DNA of 46,627 nt. Source: OM182 bacterium MED-G24. Lineage in GTDB: Bacteria > Pseudomonadota > Gammaproteobacteria > Pseudomonadales > Azotimanducaceae. How positions within the stretch are numbered: the stretch's first letter is position 1; each line of letters begins with the position of its first letter. The translations under genes and the position numbers were made by a program. Location: positions 1 to 46,627 of the forward strand of contig NTKD01000007.1 in assembly GCA_002457275.1 (NCBI GenBank). Direction: 5' to 3'. A model generated the notes under the pieces. The model did no database searches, was not told where the DNA came from, and was given only the letters and a program-made list of their open reading frames with translations. Shown one piece after another: positions 34,471 through 42,463 of this stretch.

Positions 34471-36665
34471 GGCTGTACTTTCTCATTGCAGGCCACATAC
34501 AAGGTTGCTGGTGGCTGACCGCCCAGAAGGGTCAGTTCATGGCGAACGTCGCGATAACCACGTCGTTTGCCTACGACGGTGTACGCACCAGGTGCCAGGG
34601 TCATCGACTCGGATGCGATCCTGCCCAGATTGCTCACTTTGTAGATCGTCACGTCGGTCTCCCGGTCCGATTCAATCACCAGGTCAACGGGTATTCGCGC
34701 GACTGAAATAAACGCGGCGAGCTGGTCGGTTTGACGACGCAGGCGAGGACCCGCGGGTCTTGCACGCGCGGCAGATTGGAGTAGCTGTCTGGCCTGTGAA
34801 AGCCCATCGTCCGTCGTCAGTCGTATGGGATGAGCGATGAACCCTTCCATGTCATCGTCCAGCTTGATCCGGACTTCGGCGAGCGTGGCACCCGAAACAG
34901 CGGTGACCACCGTTGGATCCAATTCAATTGCTGCCGAGTATGCATCGAGTGATGCCTGCCAGCGTTCTGCCTGATTGTTCGCCGCACCGTCGGCCAACAG
35001 CTGCTGAACCTTCGAAGATTGATTCTGTGTGGACACCTGGGCGAGAGCTTCTTTGGGTGCTTCAGAGTCCGGTTGAACCAGCGCGGCTTCCTCAAAGCGC
35101 TTTGTTGCTTCCTGGAAATTGTCGTCGGCCAGCGCCGCGAACCCCGCGGACATCACGTCGTTAAATGCGATCACCTGAAGTAGAGCCTGGAGCTCCTTAC
35201 GGGCGTTGTTTGCGGGCGCCCAGTCCGGGTCCAGGTTAAAGGCAGCGGATAGTGACTGCTCTGCTGCCTCATAGTCCCGCGCCGACATCAGCGCGATACC
35301 GCGTCGGGTCAGGTCAATGGTCTCTGCCAGATTCTCTGCACGCGTGAGCAGCGCATCAATCTCGGGGAGCTCGGGATCGAGGGAATTGACAATCGACAGG
35401 TCGATGATGGCGCGTTGATGGTCGCCGGCCAACAGCGCCTCGCGACCGGTCTGCAGAAACCTGTCACGAGCCACCGTTCGTTGCTCGAACGTTTCCTGAA
35501 GCAGATCCCGTGTCGCTCGATAGCCGGTCATGGCATCTTCGAACCGGGTGTCCCGAAAGGCGGTATCTGCTTCATCGGACATGTCACGTGAACGGTCCCA
35601 TGCCTCTGTAGCCCAGAGACTGACGCCCACGTCTTCCAGTTGCACCTGCAGTCGCAGTATTTCATCGGCAAGTTCTCTGCCTTCACTTTGATAATGTTCC
35701 TGTCTCGCCTGCTCAAGCGGTGTGAGCGAGGGTTCTGAGGGTTCACTGGAAACGGCTTGTTGAGCCAGGGCGGGTCTCACTTCCGGCAATGCCAGGGTGT
35801 CATCTGTACCGGGTGCAATCGCGGCAAACAAGACCGCAAGCACCGCCATCGCTGCGAGTCCTCCAATAGCCCACGAGAGAGGTATCGATCGGGAGCCACT
35901 GGCCGGAACAGAATTCGTGGTCGTTGAACGTGGTGGCGGTAGTGTGTTTTCTCGAGTATCCGGTACAAGGTGTGTCGTATTTTCCAGATGACCGACAACG
36001 AGCTGCCTCAGTTGTGAGAGATCGATACCGCGTCCATCAGCGTCGATCAGTGTAGCGACTGCTTGACCCAGTGGGGTCTCTACGATGCCCTCCGCAATAC
36101 GTCCGTTCCAGACCTGTCCTGTCATGGCTTCATGGATGGCGCAAGCCATGGCAAATCGATCTCGCCTGATCTGAACCACAACCGGGTCTGGTTGTTTCAG
36201 TGAGACGTCTTCATTCGACCAGCGGTTTTCTGAAACCGGCAAGCCAAAGTTGAATAGTCTTATGTGACCGTTGCTGTCGAGACAGATCGTATCGGGTGAG
36301 AGGTAGCCATGGGAGTAGCCGAGGCGATGTGCATACTCGAGCGCGTGCAGGGCAGGGACAATTCCCAGCCACGTCATTTGCGTTAAGGGTGTTCCGTCGC
36401 CTCCCGGACTGACGAGGAGAAGTTCTGAGGCGGTCTCCTCAACGGTGATGATCGGCACAATAGCTGGGTTGACCAGGTGGCCCAAACGCTCTATTCCCTC
36501 CCTCAGATATGTGCGGAAGTTGCTGTCGGTGTCCGTATAAACCGTGATTCGGACCGGTTGGCCAGCAGAATCCTGACCGGACCACTGCACCACGGGCGAC
36601 GGCACCGATGAAACAGATTCTGTTAGTGTGTAACGTTCAGCTACGGTATCGCCAGGTTTCGCCAT
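34467..36665 (-). CDS. Membrane pseudokinase with TPR and PEGA-like C-terminal regions
   Basis: A 732-residue protein. The N-terminal part (about 1-235) has the fold signature of a Ser/Thr kinase, but every catalytic motif is lost: the VAIK Lys is Thr41, HRDLKPxN reads HGYLSPDT (119-126), and DFG is Asn139-Phe-Gly. A membrane helix follows (264-285), then TPR-like helical repeats (about 310-640) with the segment YSAAIELDPTVV, and a final PEGA-like module (about 655-732). It is probably a scaffold with a cytoplasmic pseudokinase and a periplasmic TPR arm. The start is set at the ATG at 36665, at the start of the kinase homology; a GTG at 36716 is in frame and neither has a good ribosome binding site. 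Confidence 0.82.
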   Translation of the reverse strand: MAKPGDTVAERYTLTESVSSVPSPVVQWSGQDSAGQPVRITVYTDTDSNFRTYLREGIERLGHLVNPAIVPIITVEETASELLLVSPGGDGTPLTQMTWLGIVPALHALEYAHRLGYSHGYLSPDTICLDSNGHIRLFNFGLPVSENRWSNEDVSLKQPDPVVVQIRRDRFAMACAIHEAMTGQVWNGRIAEGIVETPLGQAVATLIDADGRGIDLSQLRQLVVGHLENTTHLVPDTRENTLPPPRSTTTNSVPASGSRSIPLSWAIGGLAAMAVLAVLFAAIAPGTDDTLALPEVRPALAQQAVSSEPSEPSLTPLEQARQEHYQSEGRELADEILRLQVQLEDVGVSLWATEAWDRSRDMSDEADTAFRDTRFEDAMTGYRATRDLLQETFEQRTVARDRFLQTGREALLAGDHQRAIIDLSIVNSLDPELPEIDALLTRAENLAETIDLTRRGIALMSARDYEAAEQSLSAAFNLDPDWAPANNARKELQALLQVIAFNDVMSAGFAALADDNFQEATKRFEEAALVQPDSEAPKEALAQVSTQNQSSKVQQLLADGAANNQAERWQASLDAYSAAIELDPTVVTAVSGATLAEVRIKLDDDMEGFIAHPIRLTTDDGLSQARQLLQSAARARPAGPRLRRQTDQLAAFISVARIPVDLVIESDRETDVTIYKVSNLGRIASESMTLAPGAYTVVGKRRGYRDVRHELTLLGGQPPATLYVACNEKVQP

Positions 36666-36724
36666 GAGAGATTTTATTGTTGGTTTTCGGTTCTGTGCCT
36701 GCAAACGCAGGTACACGACGATCT

Positions 36725-37918
36725 TTAACGGGTTTCGTACTCTCGGTCGTAAATCTCTTTGAGAATCTCTCTCCAGCGCGCGTACTGTGCGTCAGCGGTG
36801 CCGGTCAGCTCGATGGTCTGACCTTCGATGTCGAGAACGTGTGGTGTGATTTCAGCGCCCAGAGACTGGTTGAGCTCACGGAGTGACTCGGCGTGGATTT
36901 CAGCTTCCTTTTTTCGATCGAGCCCAACGCGGACAACGCCAACACCGCCGATGACCGATTGAACACTTGCAGCCTGTCCCGCGTAGGTTCGGCTCTTCGT
37001 CCCGGTCATCAGGCCGCCGGCGATCAATGCCGTACCGGTCAGCAGCTGATTCCGAGCCTGCTTTTTGACCTCCCGCAGACGTAGTGCTTCGTCGTACGTC
37101 GCGAACCGCCATTCATCATACGAAGGTTTCATATCGCGATAGAACTTGCTGTAGAAGTCGTCGAGAGTGTCCACGAGCAGATATTCACGGTCACGAATAA
37201 GATTGACGCGTTTTAACATTGCATCGTCCTGGGCAGGCAGCTGTACGATCTGGGTCCTGCCGGCCTTGTCTTCGAGGTATCCATCAAACGATTCGGGTGC
37301 GAGTTCCTTCGCATATTTCAGGGACGTGACCCGGCGTACTTCCCTCAGGTTGTCATCTTTCAATGACTCACGGAAGAGGAGCAGGTCGTTGGCGAAGTCG
37401 TTGTAACCGTCCTGGAATGGGTCTTCCAGGACTGTGTCGTATGAGTATTTGCTCGCCTGATCATCGTAGACGCGATCCACCCAGACGCGACCGGTGGAGT
37501 CAACGGCAGACAATCGGATTTTCAGCCATTCGCCGTCAGACTGGATGATCTTGCCGGATACCGTGAGATCAACCGACGAGGACGACTGAGGTGTTACCCG
37601 AACGGCTCCCCAGTTTCCGGTCTGCTCCAGGGTGTCCTTCAGGTGGTATGCGATGTATTGCGACTCCGCACGTCTGACGTCAGGAATGATGAGCTGATTC
37701 TCAAGTTCCTTTTCTGAATTGGGGATGTTGGTATCCAGCGGCTGGATGCCGATATCCACCATTAAATCTGCAGGGGTCAGCAACTGCGTTTGTTTGGCAG
37801 GCGTCGAATTGGAGTGGATCACCTCAGTGGTCGTGCATGCCTCAAGGATCAGGATGCTCAGGGAGACCATCAGGCCACTGAGGTAGGGGATTCCCACACG
37901 GTTTCTTGAGTTGGACAT
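36725..37918 (-). CDS. Putative lipoprotein of unknown function
   Basis: A 397-residue protein. The first 28 residues look like a lipoprotein signal peptide (MSNSRNRVGIPYLSGLM, hydrophobic core, then LEAC with Cys28); Glu at -2 of the lipobox is unusual. The body has a beta-rich domain (about 60-200: NWGAVRVTPQSSSSVDLTV, GEWLKIRLSAVDSTGRVWVD), charged helices, and a glycine-rich hydrophobic segment (about 305-345: GTALIAGGLMTGT, SVIGGVGVVRVG) that could insert in a membrane. The start could also be the ATG at 37960 or 37951. It lies between the proline-rich lipoprotein gene and the pseudokinase gene of the operon. Confidence 0.75.
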   Translation of the reverse strand: MSNSRNRVGIPYLSGLMVSLSILILEACTTTEVIHSNSTPAKQTQLLTPADLMVDIGIQPLDTNIPNSEKELENQLIIPDVRRAESQYIAYHLKDTLEQTGNWGAVRVTPQSSSSVDLTVSGKIIQSDGEWLKIRLSAVDSTGRVWVDRVYDDQASKYSYDTVLEDPFQDGYNDFANDLLLFRESLKDDNLREVRRVTSLKYAKELAPESFDGYLEDKAGRTQIVQLPAQDDAMLKRVNLIRDREYLLVDTLDDFYSKFYRDMKPSYDEWRFATYDEALRLREVKKQARNQLLTGTALIAGGLMTGTKSRTYAGQAASVQSVIGGVGVVRVGLDRKKEAEIHAESLRELNQSLGAEITPHVLDIEGQTIELTGTADAQYARWREILKEIYDREYETR

Positions 37919-37973
37919 GGCTGGCGTCTCTATTGTGGATTCAACGTTCATGGTGACCATACGGCACCCGGGC

Positions 37974-39311
37974 CTAGAACGATGACTTGTAGCGACGGTA
38001 TTCCTCCCAGAGTTTCTCTCTCAGGTAGGGATCTTTTTCAGCGATGGCGGCTTCACGCAGTTGCTGAGCAACAATGTCGTCGTCCTGTCCATCACCAATG
38101 TCTTCAGGTATGACTGGTGCGCCGCCGGCCTGTGGTTCGTTGGGAGGCACATCTTCTAGCCCCCCCTCGTCGGGTTTTGCACCGACGGATCCTGATTCTT
38201 CTTCAGGGGGGGGCAGTTCATCAGGCAATCCGCCACCTCGTAGTACGATGTCACCGGTAGGGATGCCCTGACCGCCTTTGGCAAGGCCGCCACCGTCACC
38301 CAGAACCGTGGAGCGAGCGTCGGCGATCTGTCGGTCGAATATTTCCAGAGACTCTTCCAGTTCCTTGTCCAGTTCGTCCTCGCCTTCCTCTCCGCCGGGA
38401 AAGGCGTCTTCCACTGATTCATACTCTGGCAGACCGTAGATGGTCTGACCTGCCATGACGATGGCTTCGTTGGCTTCGCTCAAGACCCGCTGTACCTCGT
38501 CGTAGTCATCGCCATGTTCCGGGTTCTCAGCGGCTGCATCATTCATTACCTGACCGGCGACAATCACTGCGATGCGAGCATCCGAGAGTATTTCTGCGGC
38601 CCTCGCCATATCCTCTTCGGTTTCTGCGCCGCGCAGGACTTTACCAGCACGTTGTAGTACCTCTGCGGCCTCGGCAACAGCTTCCTGAGCCTCGACTGCG
38701 CCTGCTGATCCTTCTGAACCGTCACCAGTCTGCCTCGAAGGATCGTCGACACCTTCTGCTTCTGCGCTTTCTCCCGCGCTTTCGCCCCCCGCGTTTTCGC
38801 CCTCGTCCCCAGCATCACTGGGTAGCATGAGGGGGTCGTGAGCCTCGTCACGTTCACTCTCGCCGACCCTCCTGATGACGTACTCGCGTCCCTTGCCGCG
38901 TCCAGGAAGACCGCTACCAGCTTCAGCAACCTTCTGGCCGGCTTTTTCGAGCTCATCGCCTGCTTCTTCACGGCCACCGGGCCTTGATGGGGGACCATTG
39001 TCGGCTGATGGCGGACCATCCGCCGTGTCCTGTCCGGGAGGTGGCGACCCGGGAGGTGTTGGCGACTGTGGTCCATCCGAGGGTGAAGGGAGTGATGGCG
39101 CGCTCGGCGGCGAAGGCGGCGCTGGTGTGGGCGAAGGCAATGAAGGCGGCGCCGGCACTGGACTGGGTATCGGAGGAATGGGCGCATCGATGGGCGGCTG
39201 GATCTGCGGTTGTTTGCATCCGGCCAGCAGCAGGGAACCGACCGCAATGGCAGACCAGCGAACCGCGAACCTGATTCGGTTCAGGTTTGTGTTGGGTGGC
39301 TGATGATTCAA
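37974..39311 (-). CDS. Proline-rich acidic lipoprotein
   Basis: A 445-residue protein, first gene of the operon. A lipoprotein signal ends LLLAGC (Cys32). Residues 35-115 are a Pro/Ser-rich low-complexity arm, then comes an acidic stretch (about 115-205), an Ala/Glu-rich helical block (about 205-285: EAVAEAAEVLQRAGKVL, ANEAIVMAGQTIYG) and a Gly/Pro/acidic tail ending in a charged helix (YLREKLWEEYRRYKSSF). The start is a TTG at 39311 with an excellent GGAGGT site seven bases before it. The stiff arm, anchored in the outer or inner membrane, could bridge part of the periplasm, as the Pro-rich part of TonB does; this is inference. Confidence 0.82.
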   Translation of the reverse strand: MNHQPPNTNLNRIRFAVRWSAIAVGSLLLAGCKQPQIQPPIDAPIPPIPSPVPAPPSLPSPTPAPPSPPSAPSLPSPSDGPQSPTPPGSPPPGQDTADGPPSADNGPPSRPGGREEAGDELEKAGQKVAEAGSGLPGRGKGREYVIRRVGESERDEAHDPLMLPSDAGDEGENAGGESAGESAEAEGVDDPSRQTGDGSEGSAGAVEAQEAVAEAAEVLQRAGKVLRGAETEEDMARAAEILSDARIAVIVAGQVMNDAAAENPEHGDDYDEVQRVLSEANEAIVMAGQTIYGLPEYESVEDAFPGGEEGEDELDKELEESLEIFDRQIADARSTVLGDGGGLAKGGQGIPTGDIVLRGGGLPDELPPPEEESGSVGAKPDEGGLEDVPPNEPQAGGAPVIPEDIGDGQDDDIVAQQLREAAIAEKDPYLREKLWEEYRRYKSSF

Positions 39312-39428
39312 TCCGGTACCTCCATACGCCTAGATGGCAGAGCCTCATTCGACGTTACAGGTTCAAAGCTGAAGTTTAGCTGAATGGGAAATTTTTCCAC
39401 TATACGCTGAATATCCATTGACGCCCCG

Positions 39429-39644
39429 TTGCACCTCTATATGGACCACTCAAAATGGGGTTTTGTTTCTGTGTGGGGGAACAGCAGGTGGTTCGATGGC
39501 TCTTCTGGCTGGAATTCCGACCAAACTTGGCTCAGAGTAGCCACAGATGGTCGGATTTGGGTTTCGTCTCAGGTCTTGTTATCCCAATATGATGGACGAA
39601 GTTGGAAGTTGGACAGGATGATCTTGAAACAGACCGGGTTGTAA
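39429..39644 (+). pseudogene. Possible beta-propeller fragment in a gene-free control region
   Basis: The 390-base gap between the divergent genes at 39311 and 39702 holds a 71-codon frame with six tryptophans. Its core SRWFDGSSGW, ATDGRIWVSS and LSQYDGRSWKLD resembles one blade of a regulator-type or Reg_prop beta-propeller (DGriWvgt, ryDGxxW). No other blade can be seen on either side. It may be a remnant of a lost gene or a chance resemblance. Promoters for both flanking operons must also lie in this gap, but I see no convincing pair of boxes. Confidence 0.3.
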
Positions 39645-39701
39645 CACGGTCTCAGTCTATTGACCCGTTGAATCGAATAGCAGGTAGAAGGGACACAACC
39701 A

Positions 39702-40322
39702 GTGAGGGGTGTGAACTTGAAAAGTCTTGTCGGTGTATCAGTACTGTTGGTGCTGGTGTCCTGTGGTCACAATATCGAAGTTGAGGGTACGATACCGACA
39801 CCCCGTATTGCTGCGCTCCCGGTCAATGTCGGGATTTACTACTCCGAAGAGTTCCGATCGTTCGAACACGAAGAGGTCATTGAGGATATTGGTAGCTGGA
39901 AGATCAGTCTCGGTGAACAGAATTTTGTCTTTTTTCAACGCCTGATGGATTCCATGTTCGAGGAAACCCAGGACGTGCCAGAACCACCGCTCAGGCCTGA
40001 GCAGCTGGTTGGTCTTGATGGTGTTGTGGTTCCCGAGATTGTGAAATATGGATTTCTCACGCCCAGTATCTCTGGACTGAATTTCTATTCCGCCTCAATA
40101 CACTACCGGGTCACACTGTTCGACAGCGAAGGAGAAAAAGTCCACGAGTGGACTATTGTTGGATACGGAAAAAGCGAGACAGGACTCTTCAATCGAGATA
40201 GTGCGCTCAAGGAAGCTACAGTGATGGCTATACGGGATGGAGGCGCTCGCATCGCAATCGACATACCCCGGGCGGCCGACGTGCTGAGTTGGGTTGCCGA
40301 TGCCAGAGGAGGTGCCTCATGA
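39702..40322 (+). CDS. Putative lipoprotein of unknown function
   Basis: A 206-residue protein with a lipoprotein signal ending VLVSC (Cys21). The segment RIAALPVNVGIYYSEEFRSF and the later SIHYRVTLFDSEGEKVHEW, with GYGKSE, resemble a conserved family of proteobacterial lipoproteins of unknown role. The listed GTG start is uncertain: a GTG at 39711 or a TTG at 39717 (with GAGGGG upstream, giving a start at LKSLVGVSVLL) may be used instead. Its stop overlaps the start of the next lipoprotein gene by four bases, so the two are made together. Confidence 0.78.
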   Translation: MRGVNLKSLVGVSVLLVLVSCGHNIEVEGTIPTPRIAALPVNVGIYYSEEFRSFEHEEVIEDIGSWKISLGEQNFVFFQRLMDSMFEETQDVPEPPLRPEQLVGLDGVVVPEIVKYGFLTPSISGLNFYSASIHYRVTLFDSEGEKVHEWTIVGYGKSETGLFNRDSALKEATVMAIRDGGARIAIDIPRAADVLSWVADARGGAS

Positions 40323-40984
40323 ATCTGACGGTCAGGATGCTCGCGGCGCTATGTGTCATCGCGATACTGAGTGGTTGTGTGTCGTCCAGAATCGAACAGT
40401 CTCGGACCGCGCGCACAGGGATGTCTTCGGAGGATGCTCTGGTGATCCTGGGACGTGCGAGTTACAACGACCGGGAGACAGAAGCAAGCTTTACCGAGTG
40501 TCTGAACGAGGCGGTGGGTGAGGGTAGAGATCCGCTTCGCCTCGTGTCCGAGATTGAATTCAAAGACCTGATGTATCCATGGTTTGAGCCGCGTACGGCA
40601 CCGGCCAATGTTGATGAACTGGTCAAACTGTTTGCGCAACCCGGGGTCCGTGACCAGATTGAAGCGAGTCAGGTGCGATATATCGCGTGGATCAACGGCG
40701 ACACGATCACGACAGGCAAAGGTGGTAGCCTCGCGTGTACACTCAGTACCGTTGGGGGTGGTTGTTTTGGGGTCAGCTTCTGGGAGCAGGATGCCTCATA
40801 TGAAGCGTCTATCTGGGATCTTGAGAATATGACGAGCGCTGGTGCCATCAGTGCTGACGCGACAGGCACTTCCTATCTGGCAGGGGTCATCCTGCCCATT
40901 CCACTGGTCGCACGCCCGGGGAATGCGGCCTGTAAAGCACTTGCGACACAATTGAAGGAATTCCTTCTGACTGAAGAGTCCTGA
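40319..40984 (+). CDS. Putative lipoprotein of unknown function, coupled to the preceding gene
   Basis: A 221-residue protein with a lipoprotein signal ending ILSGC (Cys20). The body has an acidic helix-rich part followed by a beta-rich part (QVRYIAWINGDTITT, SFWEQDASYEASIWDLEN) and two cysteines at about 142 and 150 that could form a disulfide. A hydrophobic segment near the C-terminus (YLAGVILPIPLVA) ends before a last helix. I recognise no named family. The ATG at 40319 overlaps the upstream stop (ATGA). It converges on the TPR-TonB gene with a gap of ten bases. Confidence 0.78.
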   Translation: MNLTVRMLAALCVIAILSGCVSSRIEQSRTARTGMSSEDALVILGRASYNDRETEASFTECLNEAVGEGRDPLRLVSEIEFKDLMYPWFEPRTAPANVDELVKLFAQPGVRDQIEASQVRYIAWINGDTITTGKGGSLACTLSTVGGGCFGVSFWEQDASYEASIWDLENMTSAGAISADATGTSYLAGVILPIPLVARPGNAACKALATQLKEFLLTEES

Positions 40985-40994
40985 AGCCCACGGC

Positions 40995-42458
40995 CTAGCG
41001 ATTGGGTGACGGCAGGATAAACCTCGCGTGAAGTTCAAGGCCTGAGTAACCCCGCGGACCTTCGCGGGTCCACTTTGGGCGATAGACCAGACGCTCAATC
41101 TGCGACAACCACAACCGTTCCCGGACTGTGTTGATATTGCTTTCGATCACCAGAATCTCTGAGGTTTCACCGGTTGGTTTCACGTTGTACCGTACGATCA
41201 GGGTGGGCGATTGTGTCGGGACTTTTCTGAGCCTGATCGCCTGCAATTGACCAGATATCAGACGAGGTTCGCCGAGGACACGATCTCGCAGTCGTGTCTC
41301 GCCTTCCTCGGAGAGTAGATTCCACGCCATCTGATAGTACTTCAGCGCAATCTCCTCGCCTCGCCTGTGGAAGGAGTCTGCTGCGGAAACGATGATGTTC
41401 ACTCGATCAGCAAGATCCAGCGGTGCCTCCAAGGCGATATCGATACTCCGCTGACGCAGATTGCGGGACTGTCGATACTGCCCTCGTCGGTTCAGGGTGT
41501 CGGATAGGCTCGTAAGCGGGATGATCAGCGCGGGATTATCCGGGCCCAAAGTGTCTTCCAGCACATCGATGGCAGCTTTGTAGTATTGAGTGGCCCGCCG
41601 AAGTCTGTTCAGTCTTTCCTGCGCGATGGTATCTGCGGGGGCACGGGCGTCCGGGTAGTACTGTCGTGAGCCCCGCTCTTCATCTGAGCCCTTGGGTGAC
41701 GGCGTGGGCCTGCGTGGTGGTGGCAACCTGAGAGACAGCGCTGTTTCCCGCATGTAGTCAGCGACGTCGAGAAGTCTCTCGGCGTAGTTCGCACTGTTGC
41801 GACCATGTTGTTTCTCGTTGAGGTAGAGCGTGAACCGCTGATCGAGGTCTGCAGACGTCAGCGTGTCAATCTTGTTCTCGTACGTCTCCTTTCTCATGAT
41901 GTTGAGCTTGGCGCGAATGACCCGATCGACGGTCCGGACCTGTTCCGGGTCCAATACACCCGCGTGGAGATGGATCAGTTGTTGGGCAGTACGGTACGCG
42001 TCTATGGCCGCTTCGTAGTCCCCCTCGTGGAACCTGAGGTCGCCCAGGAATCTGAATCTCGGACTTTGCCTGATGGGTTTGAAACGTCCCGGGAGACGTA
42101 ACATCATTTCGAGGTGGGCGATACTCTCTTCGTATCGGTCTGCATCAGCGAGCATGACCGCAAGGTTCGTCATGTGGGTGCGGATATCTGGTGACTGTGG
42201 ATCCTGTTCTGCAATCCACAGAGCGTATCGTTCTATGGATTCAGGCGCGGCGACATTGACGCTCAGGTGGATGTCGATGTCGCCTGGAACAACGACGCCC
42301 GCGTCAAGATATTCCGCAAAATTGAAATTGGGTGTCCGTGACCACATGCGTGACTGTGCCGCTGACCCCAGCAGGATCGTCATTAAACAGAAGCCGGTTG
42401 TGATCACGACACAGACCTGTCTTGTCACTGATCGACATCGTGGGGTACGTCCAGCCAC
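40995..42458 (-). CDS. Exported TPR protein with TonB-like C-terminal domain (copy 1)
   Basis: A 487-residue protein with an N-terminal signal or anchor (about 15-35), helical TPR-like repeats (about 65-165 and 280-390: NLAVMLADADRYEESIAHLEM, TLNRRGQYRQSRNLRQRSI, each quoted in part), a Pro-rich linker (LPPPRRPTPSP near 247) and a C-terminal domain (about 400-487) like the TonB C-terminus: TLIVRYNVKPTGETSEILV, then YRPKWTREG. Unlike TonB it has no N-terminal Pro-rich arm with a His-containing helix. It probably works in the periplasm as an assembly partner. It starts five bases after its paralog ends. Confidence 0.8.
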   Translation of the reverse strand: MAGRTPRCRSVTRQVCVVITTGFCLMTILLGSAAQSRMWSRTPNFNFAEYLDAGVVVPGDIDIHLSVNVAAPESIERYALWIAEQDPQSPDIRTHMTNLAVMLADADRYEESIAHLEMMLRLPGRFKPIRQSPRFRFLGDLRFHEGDYEAAIDAYRTAQQLIHLHAGVLDPEQVRTVDRVIRAKLNIMRKETYENKIDTLTSADLDQRFTLYLNEKQHGRNSANYAERLLDVADYMRETALSLRLPPPRRPTPSPKGSDEERGSRQYYPDARAPADTIAQERLNRLRRATQYYKAAIDVLEDTLGPDNPALIIPLTSLSDTLNRRGQYRQSRNLRQRSIDIALEAPLDLADRVNIIVSAADSFHRRGEEIALKYYQMAWNLLSEEGETRLRDRVLGEPRLISGQLQAIRLRKVPTQSPTLIVRYNVKPTGETSEILVIESNINTVRERLWLSQIERLVYRPKWTREGPRGYSGLELHARFILPSPNR

Positions 42459-42463
42459 GTCGA

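Noticed and set aside
38875-39303. A 142-codon Gly-rich frame on the plus strand.
   Set aside because: It is the mirror of the Pro-rich lipoprotein coding sequence and has no independent support.
27774-39311. Type VI secretion or its PpkA/Fha signalling part, suggested by kinase-like, FHA-like and VWA domains together.
   Set aside because: No sheath, tube, baseplate, TssJLM or ClpV gene is present, the kinase is inactive, and the VWA proteins have MotB-like anchors.
27774-39311. Zorya-type phage defence (MotA/MotB-like pair).
   Set aside because: There is no OmpA-type peptidoglycan domain on the partner and no helicase or nuclease effector gene.
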